DNA of 59,932 bases from Archaeoglobi archaeon (GCA_029259345.1 JAPDIX010000012.1:1-59932); one strand, 5' to 3'; counted from the stretch's first letter, positions 24,739 through 33,675 are shown. Translations and numbers: made by a program. Notes: a model not told the origin generated them from the letters alone.

Positions 24739-25854
24739 GTGGCAATATACGCATTTCCGGAATTTGAGAAAGAAGGGGAGAGGGCGAGCAGAATATATGC
24801 GAGTGCGAGATATCCTTCAAAGCAGGAGGGTAATATTTTCTTTGACTCCGATGAGGTGCCAAACTTAAAATACGCTGACGAAATGCCATTAAAACTTAAA
24901 TCCTTTTATTCCATCGTCGCTTTCCGTCCCTCCCATATTTTCCTTTCCCGTGATGTGCTGGGCGGTAAGCCACTCTACTACGGCAGCGATATGAGTGTGT
25001 CCTCTTTCAAATCGTACATAGACGGAGATGTTTATGAGGTGATGCCGGGCGAAGTTGCTAAGCTGGACTACACCGGCGAGGTTCTGGAGAGGAAAAAATA
25101 CACCTTCGAGGACGTATTCAGAGTTGAATACGCTGATGTTAATGAGATGATAGAAGAAATTGAGAGATCTCTTGGCAGCTTGAAGGTCAGGATTGGGTGC
25201 ATTGCATTCTCCGGTGGGGTCGATTCATCATTGCTCGCAGCCCTCTACGATTTACCTCTTGTTTCGGTCACTGCAAGCAACAGAGAGGAGGAATGGGTGA
25301 GAGAGGCGGCAAAAATGCTCGGCAGAGAGGTCGAAATTTTAAGGGTTGATGAGGAGGAGATCAGATATGCGGTAGATGTTGTGAGGAGAACCATAGAAAG
25401 CAGTGACTTCCTCCAGATTTCGATTGCAGTTCCGACTTACCTCACAATGCGTTTCGCAAAATCACTTGGATTTACGGAAATAGTCTTTGGGCAGGGTGCA
25501 GACGAGCTTTTCGGGGGTTACAAGAGATACGAAGGTATGGACAAGTACGAGCTTGAAGATGTTCTGATTAATGACCTGAAAAATATTGGAGACGCAAATC
25601 TTGTAAGGGACAATAAACTGGCTTACAGGAACGAAATAAAGCTCGTAACTCCATATCTCAACTGGAATGTTATCGCTGCAGCCATCAAAATTCCTCCGGA
25701 GTACAAGATAAAGAGGGAGAACGGAAAGGTGATAAGGAAATATGTCCTGAGGAAAATTGCCGAGAAGTATCTTCCGGGTGAGATTGCATGGAGAGAAAAG
25801 AGGGCAATCCAGTACTCGACAGGAATTTCAAAGATTCTGAAGAAGTACATGTGA
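24739..25854 (+). CDS. Asparagine-synthetase-like protein lacking the glutaminase cysteine
   Basis: 371 aa from GTG 24739. The C-terminal synthetase domain has the PP-loop FSGGVDSSLLAALY near residue 158 and the GQGADELFGGYKRY motif, both typical of AsnB. The N-terminal domain is short (~130 residues) and begins (M/V)AIYAFPEF, so the catalytic Cys2 of class II glutamine amidotransferases is missing; remnants such as FLSRDVLGGKPLYYG and 'YEVMPGEVAKLD' remain. It may use free ammonia or amidate a different substrate. It is coupled to the next gene by a GTGA overlap. True asparagine synthesis is uncertain. Confidence 0.75.
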   Translation: MAIYAFPEFEKEGERASRIYASARYPSKQEGNIFFDSDEVPNLKYADEMPLKLKSFYSIVAFRPSHIFLSRDVLGGKPLYYGSDMSVSSFKSYIDGDVYEVMPGEVAKLDYTGEVLERKKYTFEDVFRVEYADVNEMIEEIERSLGSLKVRIGCIAFSGGVDSSLLAALYDLPLVSVTASNREEEWVREAAKMLGREVEILRVDEEEIRYAVDVVRRTIESSDFLQISIAVPTYLTMRFAKSLGFTEIVFGQGADELFGGYKRYEGMDKYELEDVLINDLKNIGDANLVRDNKLAYRNEIKLVTPYLNWNVIAAAIKIPPEYKIKRENGKVIRKYVLRKIAEKYLPGEIAWREKRAIQYSTGISKILKKYM

Positions 25855-26228
25855 ATTGCTTGAAAGATGGGAGCTACTGTGGAAAGTGCTGCATCGAGAC
25901 TGAAATGCCGCTCACTGAGGAAGATTTAAGCAGAATCGAGAGTTTGGGTTTTTCAAGAGAGAAATTTTCTGTCAGCGATGGAGATATCTTCAGGTTGAGA
26001 AACGTGGGGGGCAAATGCTATTTCCTTGATGAGAGAAACACGTGCAGAATATACGAACATCGCCCCGAAGGATGCAGGTTGTATCCTGCTGTTTTTGATA
26101 CGGAAAAGGTTATCGTGGATATGATCTGTCCAAGATGGAAAGATGTGAGAGTAAGCGAGAAAGCGAGGAGGAGACTTCTGGGACTGATTGGGAAAATCTA
26201 CCGCAACTTACAAATCTCCGAAAAATAA
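25851..26228 (+). CDS. YkgJ-type CxxxCxxC (zinc/iron-chelating domain) protein
   Basis: 125 aa from the GTG at 25851, which overlaps the previous stop (GTGA); the track start at 25788 is less likely. Cysteines occur as SYCGKCCIE, GGKCYFLDERNTCRIYEHRP, EGCRLYP and MICPRW, the pattern of the YkgJ/UPF0153 family predicted to bind zinc or an Fe-S cluster. Function is unknown. Its position suggests it serves the asparagine-synthetase-like or HAD protein. Confidence 0.75.
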   Translation: MNCLKDGSYCGKCCIETEMPLTEEDLSRIESLGFSREKFSVSDGDIFRLRNVGGKCYFLDERNTCRIYEHRPEGCRLYPAVFDTEKVIVDMICPRWKDVRVSEKARRRLLGLIGKIYRNLQISEK

Positions 26229-26238
26229 GCAAATTCTG

Positions 26239-27207
26239 ATGACTGGAAAATTCGGAAAAAAAGGTATTCCGAAAAAGCTTGAAAACAGGAGCATGTTCTT
26301 CACTGACTGGGAAGGTCCATGGATACTCACGGACTTTGCTCTTGAGCTTTCAATGGCAATTTTTAACAATCAGCGTTTTTTCAGGAATCTGAGCAATTAT
26401 GATGATTATTTAGCCTACGAGGTTAAAAGGGATGGATACGAGGCAGGATACACGCTGAAACTCCTTGCACCCTTCCTTGCTGCGGCTGGGGTAAAAAATA
26501 AGGATGTTGAGAGAATAGCAGAGCAGACAGCAAGATTCGTGCCTGATGCGGAGAAAACAATGAAATCTCTTCAAGAGAGCTTTAAACCCGTGGTAATCTC
26601 CACCTCCTACATTCAGTACCTCAAAAAAACGGCAGAAATGATCGGTGTTAAGGGCGAGCTTCACGGCACAGAAGTTGATTTTGATTCAATTGATTTCAAG
26701 GAAAATCTTCTCGAGATGGTGGATTTAATAGCTTCCTTAGACGGAGAGGAGCTTTACAGAACTCTTGACGAGCTTTTTTCGAAGAAAGAGGTGGCAGAAA
26801 TTCTGGATTCTGTGAAGGCTGTTGGTGCGGGTGAGAAGGCGGAAATAGTAAGAGAATACTGCGAGCGCTTTGGAATTGAGTTTCCTGTTGTTGTTGGTGA
26901 CAGCATCTCTGACTACAAGATGTTTGATGTTGCCAGAGAACTTGGAGGGGTGGCTGTTGCCTTCAATGGAAACGAATATGCTCTGAAACACGCTGATGTT
27001 GCCATAGTCAGCTCCACGGCGATGAGTGAGGCTGCTGTTATCGAGCTTTTTCTTACAGAAGGTGACAGAGCGTATTCAAAGCTAAGTAACTTAGCTCTAC
27101 CCGAAACCGAAATATATATCATTGTGAATTCCGATTTCAAGACAGTCCTTGAAAAGTCGAAGAGAATGAGAGTTAAACTCAGGGGCTTGGCAGGAGAGTT
27201 GGGGTGA
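26239..27207 (+). CDS. HAD-superfamily protein of the COG4030/EhaR type
   Basis: About 322 aa from ATG 26239; starts at 26188 (track) or 26293 (MFFTDWEGPW) are also possible. HAD motif I appears as FFTDWEGPW with Glu in place of the second Asp. A threonine/serine motif II lies in PVVISTSYIQYL, and motif IV is VVGDSISDYKMF. The long helical cap between them fits archaeal proteins annotated as energy-converting hydrogenase A subunit R. The substrate is unknown; the D-x-E motif raises doubt whether it is a classical phosphatase. It is followed by the flavoprotein gene 1 bp downstream. Confidence 0.65.
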   Translation: MTGKFGKKGIPKKLENRSMFFTDWEGPWILTDFALELSMAIFNNQRFFRNLSNYDDYLAYEVKRDGYEAGYTLKLLAPFLAAAGVKNKDVERIAEQTARFVPDAEKTMKSLQESFKPVVISTSYIQYLKKTAEMIGVKGELHGTEVDFDSIDFKENLLEMVDLIASLDGEELYRTLDELFSKKEVAEILDSVKAVGAGEKAEIVREYCERFGIEFPVVVGDSISDYKMFDVARELGGVAVAFNGNEYALKHADVAIVSSTAMSEAAVIELFLTEGDRAYSKLSNLALPETEIYIIVNSDFKTVLEKSKRMRVKLRGLAGELG

Positions 27208-27208
27208 T

Positions 27209-27874
27209 GTGTTGAAGGCTTTGGGAATTCTCGGTTCACCGAGAAAATATGGTAATGCCTCAAAAATGCTTGATGCAGCTCTGGGAGAGCTTGAGAATAG
27301 AGGATTCGAAACTGAGAAGGTGTATTTGCAGTCAAAGAAGATTAACTACTGTATAGGCTGTGGTACCTGTCTTGCAAAGGGGAAATGCGTGCAGAGAGAC
27401 GATATGGACGAGCTGAAGACAATGGTTGAGGAGAGCGATGTGATTATTCTCGCCTCACCAGTCTACTACCTCAACGTTACAGCGCAGATGAAGACTTTTA
27501 TAGACCGAATGCTCCCATACGGGCACAGACCAACACTTCGGGGAAAGTATGGGGGGAGTATAGTTGTTTACGCTGGTGTGGGTAGGCCAGAAGAGGTTGC
27601 AGAGTATCTTAACAGGGTTCTGAAGGCATGGGGAGTCGTTCCCGTAGGTTACGCCATTGGATTTGGTGTGATCCCAGGCGATGTTGGTGATAAATATATC
27701 AGCAAAGCACAAGAGCTTGGAGATAAGATAGCCAATGCATTCGAGAAGAAACTGAAAGCTGAAGTAACAGAAGAAGACATAGAACTTCAGAAACAGCTTT
27801 TGACCCTTATCAAAAACTATGGAGAGCTTATGAAAGCTGACTACGAGTTTTGGAAGGAGAAGGGGATGCTTTAA
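27209..27874 (+). CDS. Iron-sulfur flavoprotein (NADPH-dependent FMN reductase family)
   Basis: 221 aa from GTG 27209. The flavodoxin-like fold starts LGILGSPRKYGNASKMLDAA, followed by the compact cysteine motif CIGCGTCLAKGKC, the [4Fe-4S] ligand motif of archaeal Isf proteins, then ILASPVYYLNVTAQMKTFIDR for FMN binding. Isf passes electrons from ferredoxin through the cluster to FMN and often to O2/H2O2. It probably ends a transcript from the gatE/asn region; the 3' end overlaps the converging rtcA stop by 4 bp. Confidence 0.88.
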   Translation: MLKALGILGSPRKYGNASKMLDAALGELENRGFETEKVYLQSKKINYCIGCGTCLAKGKCVQRDDMDELKTMVEESDVIILASPVYYLNVTAQMKTFIDRMLPYGHRPTLRGKYGGSIVVYAGVGRPEEVAEYLNRVLKAWGVVPVGYAIGFGVIPGDVGDKYISKAQELGDKIANAFEKKLKAEVTEEDIELQKQLLTLIKNYGELMKADYEFWKEKGML

Positions 27875-28872
27875 GCCCTCCCTTTAATTTTTATAACTCT
27901 ATTTTTCTCATCAATGTCCACGACTTTGCCAAGGAATTTTTCTATGACATAGGCATTGCTCTTCTGATGCAGCGTAATTTTGCTGGTCGTGTACTCAGTC
28001 AATCCCCTGGCTACAGCGGCAAAGGGCATGACCTGGTCTGCAAGATGAGAATCAAAGACCGACGAGTTCGAGAACTCAACATAGAACTTCTCCGCAGCCT
28101 CTCTACCAACAATTTCTGCTCTTTTCCCCCTCTCTCCAAGACTGCTGCCACCTTTATAGCCGCTCCAGATCGTTATACCGCTGCCCGTAGAGAACCCTCT
28201 GAATGTTTGAACCTCTAACTTCGCATCAATTCCCTTTTCGAGCAGAAACTCTCTTGCTGCCTTCGCCTGCCTCTCAGCAACATGCTCTGGCAAATTCTGG
28301 CAGTGGCTTATCCCCTCAACCCCCTCTATAATCCTCTCAAATTTCTTGCCTCTGAGCCCAGAGGGTGTAACCTCCAACTCTACTCTGCCACCACCCTTGG
28401 GATAATAACCCCTCTCCAGAACTTCAAGATGGCATTCGATTCCCATGCCCTTCAGGGCTTTAAGAGTCACATTTTTGAAATAGTCAATCGTCGGAGACCA
28501 CGCCACATCGGTCCCTCCTGTAACACGCACAACGCTCTCTCTTTCTGCAAAGAGAAGCGGAAGGAGTATAGTCTGGAAAACGAGAGTTACGCTTCCAGCA
28601 GTTCCAATGTTTATGTCCATTTTCCCTCCTCTTACCCTTCCAGGTTTGAAAACAATCTCTGTTGAGCCAATTCTCAGCCCTTTGACTTCAGCATTGCTTA
28701 TTAACTTTGCAGCCTCAATTCCCTTCAGGTGTTGAGCCGCTAATCCGGGCTTCGGTCTATTGGCTCTGATGTTTCTAATCCTAACCTCTTCTCCCGTTAC
28801 ACACGATAGAGCAATCGCAGTCCTAAGTATCTGTCCCCCTCCCTCCCCAAAACTGCCGTCTATCTCGATCAC
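27871..28872 (-). CDS. rtcA: RNA 3'-terminal phosphate cyclase
   Basis: 333 aa from GTG 28872; the track ORF extends to 28944, into the upstream membrane-protein gene, without family similarity. A TTG at 28896 is another possible start. It converts RNA 3'-phosphates to 2',3'-cyclic phosphates through an AMP-enzyme intermediate. Seen: IEIDGSFGEGGGQILRTAIA, RANRPKPGLAAQHL, GRVRGGKMDINIGTAGSVTL, YYPKGGGRVE and the active-site region near the C-terminus (DSHLADQVMPFAAVARG, with the histidine in 'TTSKITLHQKSNAYVIE'). It follows the DUF4203 gene on the same strand. Confidence 0.93.
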   Translation of the reverse strand: MIEIDGSFGEGGGQILRTAIALSCVTGEEVRIRNIRANRPKPGLAAQHLKGIEAAKLISNAEVKGLRIGSTEIVFKPGRVRGGKMDINIGTAGSVTLVFQTILLPLLFAERESVVRVTGGTDVAWSPTIDYFKNVTLKALKGMGIECHLEVLERGYYPKGGGRVELEVTPSGLRGKKFERIIEGVEGISHCQNLPEHVAERQAKAAREFLLEKGIDAKLEVQTFRGFSTGSGITIWSGYKGGSSLGERGKRAEIVGREAAEKFYVEFSNSSVFDSHLADQVMPFAAVARGLTEYTTSKITLHQKSNAYVIEKFLGKVVDIDEKNRVIKIKGRA

Positions 28873-28903
28873 AGGAAAGTGTTTGTAAAAGGGCAAAAAA
28901 GAA

Positions 28904-29521
28904 TTACTCTTCTTCCTCTTCCTTCCCTTCCTTATGCAGCACAAGCTGGGTTATTATTCCTGTCAGAACCAGCGTAAACCACAGAAGGTCAAGGAATATG
29001 TTTCTGGTCATGATGTCAAAAGTGCCCCCTAAGTCCGTGAGGATGTCGTAAATGTGCAACCCGTTCACTGCCATGTGGGTGGCGAGCATTATGGAAGATG
29101 CCCCAAGAACCGCAGTGATAAGAACGGTCAGCGCTCTTTCGAGAAAGAGGTTTGTGAAGGCAAACAAACCCGCAAGAACGTAAGAGTATATAGGATAGTC
29201 GGGTAGAAGATAGAGACCAAGGAAGAAGCCAAAAACAGCACCGGTGACAATAAGTCCAAGCTCGAAAACGAGGCCAAAAACCGCAGCCCCTAAGCTCGCC
29301 GAAATGAGCAGAACAAGGAGAGGATTCTCCTTGAAGTAGTCTATCACAACATATATCCCCACAAATAAGCCAACAAGAAATCCTATTGCTACCGAATAAA
29401 CTCTGAAAATTCTGTATCCTGCGAAACACAACACAAGTCCGATTACAACCATGGACGTCAGAACAACTGCCTGACTTGTCAGAATCTCCGCAATCTCTAT
29501 CGGCTGCATGGTATCAGCCAT
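28904..29521 (-). CDS. DUF4203-like polytopic membrane protein
   Basis: 205 aa with about seven hydrophobic segments, several Gly-rich (AIGFLVGLFVGIYVVI, GAVFGFFLGLYLLP), and an acidic end KEGKEEEEE. The Gly-containing repeated helices resemble the TMEM198/DUF4203 family. No transport or enzyme motif is seen. Upstream of rtcA on the same strand; a TATA-like AT-rich stretch lies at 29522-29560. Confidence 0.6.
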   Translation of the reverse strand: MADTMQPIEIAEILTSQAVVLTSMVVIGLVLCFAGYRIFRVYSVAIGFLVGLFVGIYVVIDYFKENPLLVLLISASLGAAVFGLVFELGLIVTGAVFGFFLGLYLLPDYPIYSYVLAGLFAFTNLFLERALTVLITAVLGASSIMLATHMAVNGLHIYDILTDLGGTFDIMTRNIFLDLLWFTLVLTGIITQLVLHKEGKEEEEE

Positions 29522-29584
29522 GTTATCAGTAAAATAAATGACATATAAATTTTAGGTCTCAGCAAATACATACCCTTGCAAAAC

Positions 29585-30130
29585 TCACGCTTTCCCCCTA
29601 GATTCACCATGGATGATGGCAGAAGCCACGAGATGAGCAATCCTCACAGACTCTGGCATGTTTCCCTTTATTGTTGCGGCTCTTAAGTAATTCTCAGCTT
29701 CCTCAAAACTCGTCCCCGCGAACTGTATGTAAAGCGTTTTTGTCCTGTAAATCTCACCTGCTCTCTGGACTATACTCTTCCTCACATCCGCGTCACTCAA
29801 ATTTTCGATAGCTGACATAAATTCTTTCATATCCGGCATTCGCCGCATTACAACTACGACTGGAGTGGCAGTTTCATCATAAACTTTCTGGATATCAACG
29901 ACATTAAACCCCCCGAAAGTCAAACCGGGTAAAAAGATACAGCGGAGCTGATCCCTGAACTTTGATTTTTTTACCATTTTTACAACCTTCTCTGTAGCAT
30001 TAAGTCCATCAACCTCTATCTCTTCATACATAAACCCTTCCACATACCCGTCGCAGGTAACACACCCAACTATGCAGCATCTCCTATCGTCAAAGCTGTC
30101 ATCGATTCCAAGAAACCTCCACTTTTTCAT
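29585..30130 (-). CDS. DUF99 family protein (endonuclease V-like fold)
   Basis: 181 aa from ATG 30130; the track start at 30190 adds a hydrophobic run absent from the family. WRFLGIDDSFDDRRCCIVGC is the DUF99 signature, followed by LPGLTFGGFNVVDIQKVYDE and TPVVVVMRRMPD. The family has an RNase H/endonuclease V-like fold and is nearly universal in archaea with unknown function. It is divergent from the HD-domain gene, with starts 33 bp apart. Confidence 0.85.
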   Translation of the reverse strand: MKKWRFLGIDDSFDDRRCCIVGCVTCDGYVEGFMYEEIEVDGLNATEKVVKMVKKSKFRDQLRCIFLPGLTFGGFNVVDIQKVYDETATPVVVVMRRMPDMKEFMSAIENLSDADVRKSIVQRAGEIYRTKTLYIQFAGTSFEEAENYLRAATIKGNMPESVRIAHLVASAIIHGESRGKA

Positions 30131-30163
30131 AAAACTTATTGACTTTAAGACTATTAATAGGAT

Positions 30164-30667
30164 ATGGAAGATATAGTCAAGTTCATCCACGAGGCTGGAT
30201 CGCTAAAACTTCTTCCAAGATCTGGATGGTTGAAGTTCGGAATAAAGTTGCCCGAGAGTGTCGCGGAGCACAGTTTCAGAGCGGCGTTAATAGCTTTTAT
30301 TCTTGCTTTGAAGAATGGTGAAAGCCTTGAGGTTGCATGCAAGGCTGCAACAGCAGCTCTCTTCCACGACTTGCATGAGTCAAGAACCATGGATTTGCAC
30401 AAAATAGCGCAGAAATACGTGATTGCTGATGAGAAAAAAGCCAAAGAAGACCAGCTATCTTGGATGGAGGTCAAGCCAGACTTCTCTGAAGTTGAGGATT
30501 ATGTATATGATGCGGATAAGCTCGAACTTGCCTTTCAGGCTGTGGAGTATTCAGATCAGTCATCTTATGCCTTGAAACTCGCAGAGAATGTTGAGTTGAG
30601 AACAGAGATGGCAAAAGAAATATATCGAGCGATGATGGATAAAAAGAACCCATTATGGTGGAAATGA
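30164..30667 (+). CDS. HD-domain phosphohydrolase (YfbR/HDDC2-like 5'-nucleotidase)
   Basis: 167 aa. The metal ligands are seen as ESVAEHSFRAALIAF (first His), ALFHDLHESRTMDLHK (HD) and VYDADKLELAFQ (final Asp), the order found in YfbR/HDDC2 5'-deoxynucleotidases. It probably dephosphorylates nucleoside monophosphates. It is coupled by an ATGA overlap to the Mut7-C gene. Confidence 0.88.
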   Translation: MEDIVKFIHEAGSLKLLPRSGWLKFGIKLPESVAEHSFRAALIAFILALKNGESLEVACKAATAALFHDLHESRTMDLHKIAQKYVIADEKKAKEDQLSWMEVKPDFSEVEDYVYDADKLELAFQAVEYSDQSSYALKLAENVELRTEMAKEIYRAMMDKKNPLWWK

Positions 30668-31134
30668 AGTTTCTTACAGATAGGATGCTCGGGAAATTAA
30701 CCACATGGCTCAGAATTTCTGGTTATGACACTGTAAGCATATCTGATTTGAATGTCGAAGGAGATGAGGATGAATTCATGCTGAAAAATCTCAAAGACAG
30801 AATTTTGCTGACGAAGGATAAAGCACTTTATCAAAAATGTGTCAAACAGGGCAGAGATGTTTTTTTGATAGAGTCAAACGATGTGGTGGGGCAGATGAGA
30901 GAGCTGATTAGGAGAGGTGTAGAATTCAGACTGGTCATGGACAGATGCAGTGTGTGCAATTCTGAACTCCGCAAACCTAGCAGGGATGAGGCCTTGGAGG
31001 TTATCCGCAGAGAGGGGCTATCCAAGGACATTTTTGATTTTGAGTTGTGGTATTGTGAGAAATGCAGAAAAATTTACTGGATGGGCGGGCATTGGAGGAA
31101 TATGGCCAGGTTTCTTAGAAGAGTTGAGGACTAA
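30664..31134 (+). CDS. Mut7-C RNase-like protein (PIN-like domain plus zinc ribbon)
   Basis: 156 aa from ATG 30664, which overlaps the upstream stop (ATGA); the track start is 30655. KFLTDRMLGKLTTWLRISGY with downstream LTKDKALYQKC is the PIN-like part of Mut7-C. The C-terminal zinc ribbon has CSVCNSEL and YCEKCRKIYWMGGHWRNM. The domain is predicted to be an RNase, named from the C. elegans exonuclease Mut-7. It may act with the HD hydrolase in RNA turnover. Confidence 0.87.
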   Translation: MKFLTDRMLGKLTTWLRISGYDTVSISDLNVEGDEDEFMLKNLKDRILLTKDKALYQKCVKQGRDVFLIESNDVVGQMRELIRRGVEFRLVMDRCSVCNSELRKPSRDEALEVIRREGLSKDIFDFELWYCEKCRKIYWMGGHWRNMARFLRRVED

Positions 31135-31335
31135 AATTTTGTTTTCATTTATTTTGATTTGCCGCAAAAACTTATTTTATCTAAATCCCTTGCGGACCTC
31201 CGCCAAGTTCTACATTCTATGATTTTGACCTGCTTCGAAATCTAAATTAGTAGAAAACTGCAGAAATATGTGAGACGCTGAAGAAGGTTCGTTTCAAGTA
31301 ATCTAGTTAATCAAGAATCCAACCATTATGCGAAA

Positions 31336-31347
31336 AATACTTTATTG
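31336..31347 (+). promoter_or_regulatory. Promoter of the HEPN/MNT pair
   Basis: 'aatactttattg' is TATA-like and lies about 25 bp before the ATG at 31368, so the toxin-antitoxin transcript is probably leaderless. The preceding 200 bases (31135-31335) hold nothing I recognise. Confidence 0.45.
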
Positions 31348-31367
31348 ACACCAGTCAAATTTATTTA

Positions 31368-31754
31368 ATGTCAATTGAAGAAATTGAAGTTCTGAAGGAG
31401 AGGGCTGAAAAATTTTTGAAAAATGCTGCTCAGCTAATTGAGCAGGGCGTGTATGATCTGGCTGCATTCAACATTCAGCAGCACGTTGAGTTGTATTTAA
31501 AATACAAGCTTTTTCTTTTAATTGGCGAATATCCAAAAACACATTCTATAAAGAAGCTTCTAAAAGAGATTGGGATCGCCACAAGCAAAGAAAAAGAAGT
31601 CGTTAGCTTCATGCAAGAGAATATTGACCGGATCTCCAATCTTGAAAATGCGTATATAACATCAAGATACATCCCCTCAGAGTTTGAAAGGAAGGAAGTC
31701 GAAAACATGCTCGAAGTTGCCAAGAAAATAAGGAGACTGGTGGATGGGCTATGA
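31368..31754 (+). CDS. HEPN-domain protein (toxin-like partner of an MNT nucleotidyltransferase)
   Basis: 128 aa, a typical HEPN length. The helical core 'ERAEKFLKNAAQLIEQGVYD' followed by LAAFNIQQHVELYLKYKLF is the HEPN signature (N-terminal 'A...l...g.yd.A...a..a.El.lK'). The RX4-6H RNase motif of toxic HEPN proteins is not obvious: ITSRYIPSEFERK has the Arg but no following His. It is followed by the MNT gene with an ATGA overlap, the classic HEPN/MNT type VII toxin-antitoxin order. Confidence 0.85.
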   Translation: MSIEEIEVLKERAEKFLKNAAQLIEQGVYDLAAFNIQQHVELYLKYKLFLLIGEYPKTHSIKKLLKEIGIATSKEKEVVSFMQENIDRISNLENAYITSRYIPSEFERKEVENMLEVAKKIRRLVDGL

Positions 31755-32092
31755 GTTTCGACGTATTCATTAAAATTGCCAGAGAAGAAAGAAAGTACTT
31801 TGAGAACTACATGGAATACGCTAAAAAGATTAAGGAAATAGCAGAAATGCTGCTTGGGGGGGCAGAGGTATTCGTATTCGGTTCTGTTGTAGAGGGCAAA
31901 CACACACCGGCGAGCGACATCGACATTCTTATATGTTCCAAAAACGCCCCAAAGAAAATGGAGGATAAGGCAAAAATCACAGGTAGGATTTTAAGGGAGA
32001 TTGACGTTTTTGCTCCATTCGAAATCCACATCGTCACCCCAGAAGAGTTCGAGTGGTACAGAAGGTTTCTGAGAAAGACTGTTAAAGTTTGA
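31751..32092 (+). CDS. MNT-type minimal nucleotidyltransferase (antitoxin-like partner of HEPN)
   Basis: 113 aa. The nucleotidyltransferase motif is complete: VFVFGSVVEGKHTPASDIDILI (GSxxxG and DxD), with a third acidic position likely in FAPFEIHIV. MNT antitoxins can AMPylate the cognate HEPN toxin, often at a Tyr or Ser. Its start overlaps the HEPN stop by 4 bp. The pair is an accessory module in a run of otherwise conserved genes. Confidence 0.87.
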   Translation: MSFDVFIKIAREERKYFENYMEYAKKIKEIAEMLLGGAEVFVFGSVVEGKHTPASDIDILICSKNAPKKMEDKAKITGRILREIDVFAPFEIHIVTPEEFEWYRRFLRKTVKV

Positions 32093-32180
32093 TATATATT
32101 GACAACACAGCTCTACAACTTGAAAGGTCATCCTCTATGACATTATACGACAGTCTGGAATTTTACCAGAGATTTATTAA

Positions 32181-32738
32181 CTAACGGCTTTGAGTTAGAA
32201 ACTTCATTACATCTTGCTTGGTTACAATTCCCACAATTTCGCCATCCTCAACAACCAGAACCGCAGGAGAGTCGAAAAGCAGTTTTGAAATTGTGCTGAG
32301 ACTTTCATCCGGATTTACGGCCGGAAAAGGTTCATTCATAACCTCTCCAACTCTAATGCTTTCAGCGGAAGAACCTTTCTCTACTACAGCCTTCACTACA
32401 TCGTTTTCGGTTATGCTCCCCACAACCCTTTTCTTGGAAATAACCGGAAGCTGTGAAATCTCTTTCTCGATCATAATCTCTGCTGCTTTTTTCAGACTGT
32501 CTTCAGGAGAGACTGTGATTACGGGTGAATTCATAACAGCCTTTGCCTTAATTCTCCCTCCCTCGATCTCCTCCAGAACATTCTGAATTTTCTTTATCAG
32601 AGAGAGCTTGGGATCAAACCTCCCAGACTCTATTCTTGCTATCAGCGGCTGGCTAACCCCAACAAGCTCTGCCAGCTTTTTCTGGCTCACTCCAAGTTTT
32701 TTTCTCTTCCTCCTTATCTCTTCAATTTCTGGAAACAT
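32181..32738 (-). CDS. HTH regulator with paired CBS domains
   Basis: 185 aa. Residues ~5-55 are an XRE HTH (KKLGVSQKKLAELVGVSQPL, IARIESGRFDPKL). Two CBS domains follow (MNSPVITVSPEDSLKKAAEI, VVGSITENDVVKAV; then MNEPFPAVNPDESLSTISKL, GIVTKQDVMKFL). CBS pairs bind adenine nucleotides such as AMP/ATP or SAM, so this looks like an energy-sensing archaeal regulator. Targets are not shown; it is 23 bp upstream of alkA's stop in the opposite sense of a shared leftward unit. Confidence 0.88.
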   Translation of the reverse strand: MFPEIEEIRRKRKKLGVSQKKLAELVGVSQPLIARIESGRFDPKLSLIKKIQNVLEEIEGGRIKAKAVMNSPVITVSPEDSLKKAAEIMIEKEISQLPVISKKRVVGSITENDVVKAVVEKGSSAESIRVGEVMNEPFPAVNPDESLSTISKLLFDSPAVLVVEDGEIVGIVTKQDVMKFLTQSR

Positions 32739-32761
32739 TTTGTTTTAATTTAACTTTTAAC

Positions 32762-33634
32762 CTAAAAAACTTTATTACGGTCGTAGAGAAACAGGTAGAA
32801 CAGAATGTCCCTCGAAAACTTTCCAAAGCGGTTATTAGCGACCTCTCTTATTATAGCAGAATCCTGAAGCTCACCGTCGAAGTAAAGCTTTGACACAGCC
32901 CTCCTTATTCCAAGGTCTTCTGCCGGAAAAACGTTCATTCCCAGAGCCATTGACATCACAAGCTCCGCAGTCCATCTTCCGATTCCCTTGAAGGATGTCA
33001 GAAACTCATACACCTCTTCTTCTCCCAAATTTCTGAGTTCCTCAAGCCCATCCGTCTCTGCAATCTCAATTATAAGCTCAGCCTTCCGTCTGCTCAGTCC
33101 ACATTCCCTCAGCTTATCGTGTCCTGCAGCGAGAATAGCTTGCTGGGACGGAAAGCTGTAAAATCTAACCCCTTTCCACTCCACAACGTCCCCAAATTTC
33201 TCAACGATTCTCGCTGTAATCTTCTCCGCTACAGTAAAAGAGATCTGCTGCTGGATTACCGCCTTAACCAATCCCTCGAATACGGACATGGACATCAAAC
33301 CAGCTTTACCAAATCCCCAGAACACTCTCAGCAATTCTCTGAGCTTCTCGTCTCTTTCCATGAATCTGTAAAGCTCTTCAGGATTCTGAAGACCAAAGTA
33401 ATCCACAAGTTTTTTCCTAATTTCCCTCCATTCCCTGTTATCAAAATTCCCCTCAACAATCAGCACTCTCTCACTTTCTGGGTAAACCAGAACTGCTCTG
33501 AGTTCATCATCCAATCTGATTGCTCTCCTCCACCTATCTCCTTCAACAATATCTGGGGTTGGCAGAGTGGGAAGAACAAAGAATTTCATCTTCAAATTCC
33601 AGTTTATCGGGTGTTCAAGCTTTATTTTTCTCAT
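32762..33634 (-). CDS. alkA: DNA-3-methyladenine glycosylase (AlkA family)
   Basis: 290 aa base-excision enzyme that removes alkylated bases. The HhH-GPD core is clear: [20 protein letters not shown], the helix-hairpin-helix [18 protein letters not shown] and the catalytic Asp in [17 protein letters not shown]. The N-terminal ~100 residues form the AlkA-type beta domain. The start could be 33634 or the internal ATG at 33589. It is divergent from gatB with 41 bp between starts. From memory, A. fulgidus has an AlkA gene next to a gatB gene in this arrangement, which supports the organism call. Confidence 0.92.
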   Translation of the reverse strand: MRKIKLEHPINWNLKMKFFVLPTLPTPDIVEGDRWRRAIRLDDELRAVLVYPESERVLIVEGNFDNREWREIRKKLVDYFGLQNPEELYRFMERDEKLRELLRVFWGFGKAGLMSMSVFEGLVKAVIQQQISFTVAEKITARIVEKFGDVVEWKGVRFYSFPSQQAILAAGHDKLRECGLSRRKAELIIEIAETDGLEELRNLGEEEVYEFLTSFKGIGRWTAELVMSMALGMNVFPAEDLGIRRAVSKLYFDGELQDSAIIREVANNRFGKFSRDILFYLFLYDRNKVF

Positions 33635-33675
33635 GCTTTCACAACCTTTTTAATACGCCTTTTAATGCAGCCATT

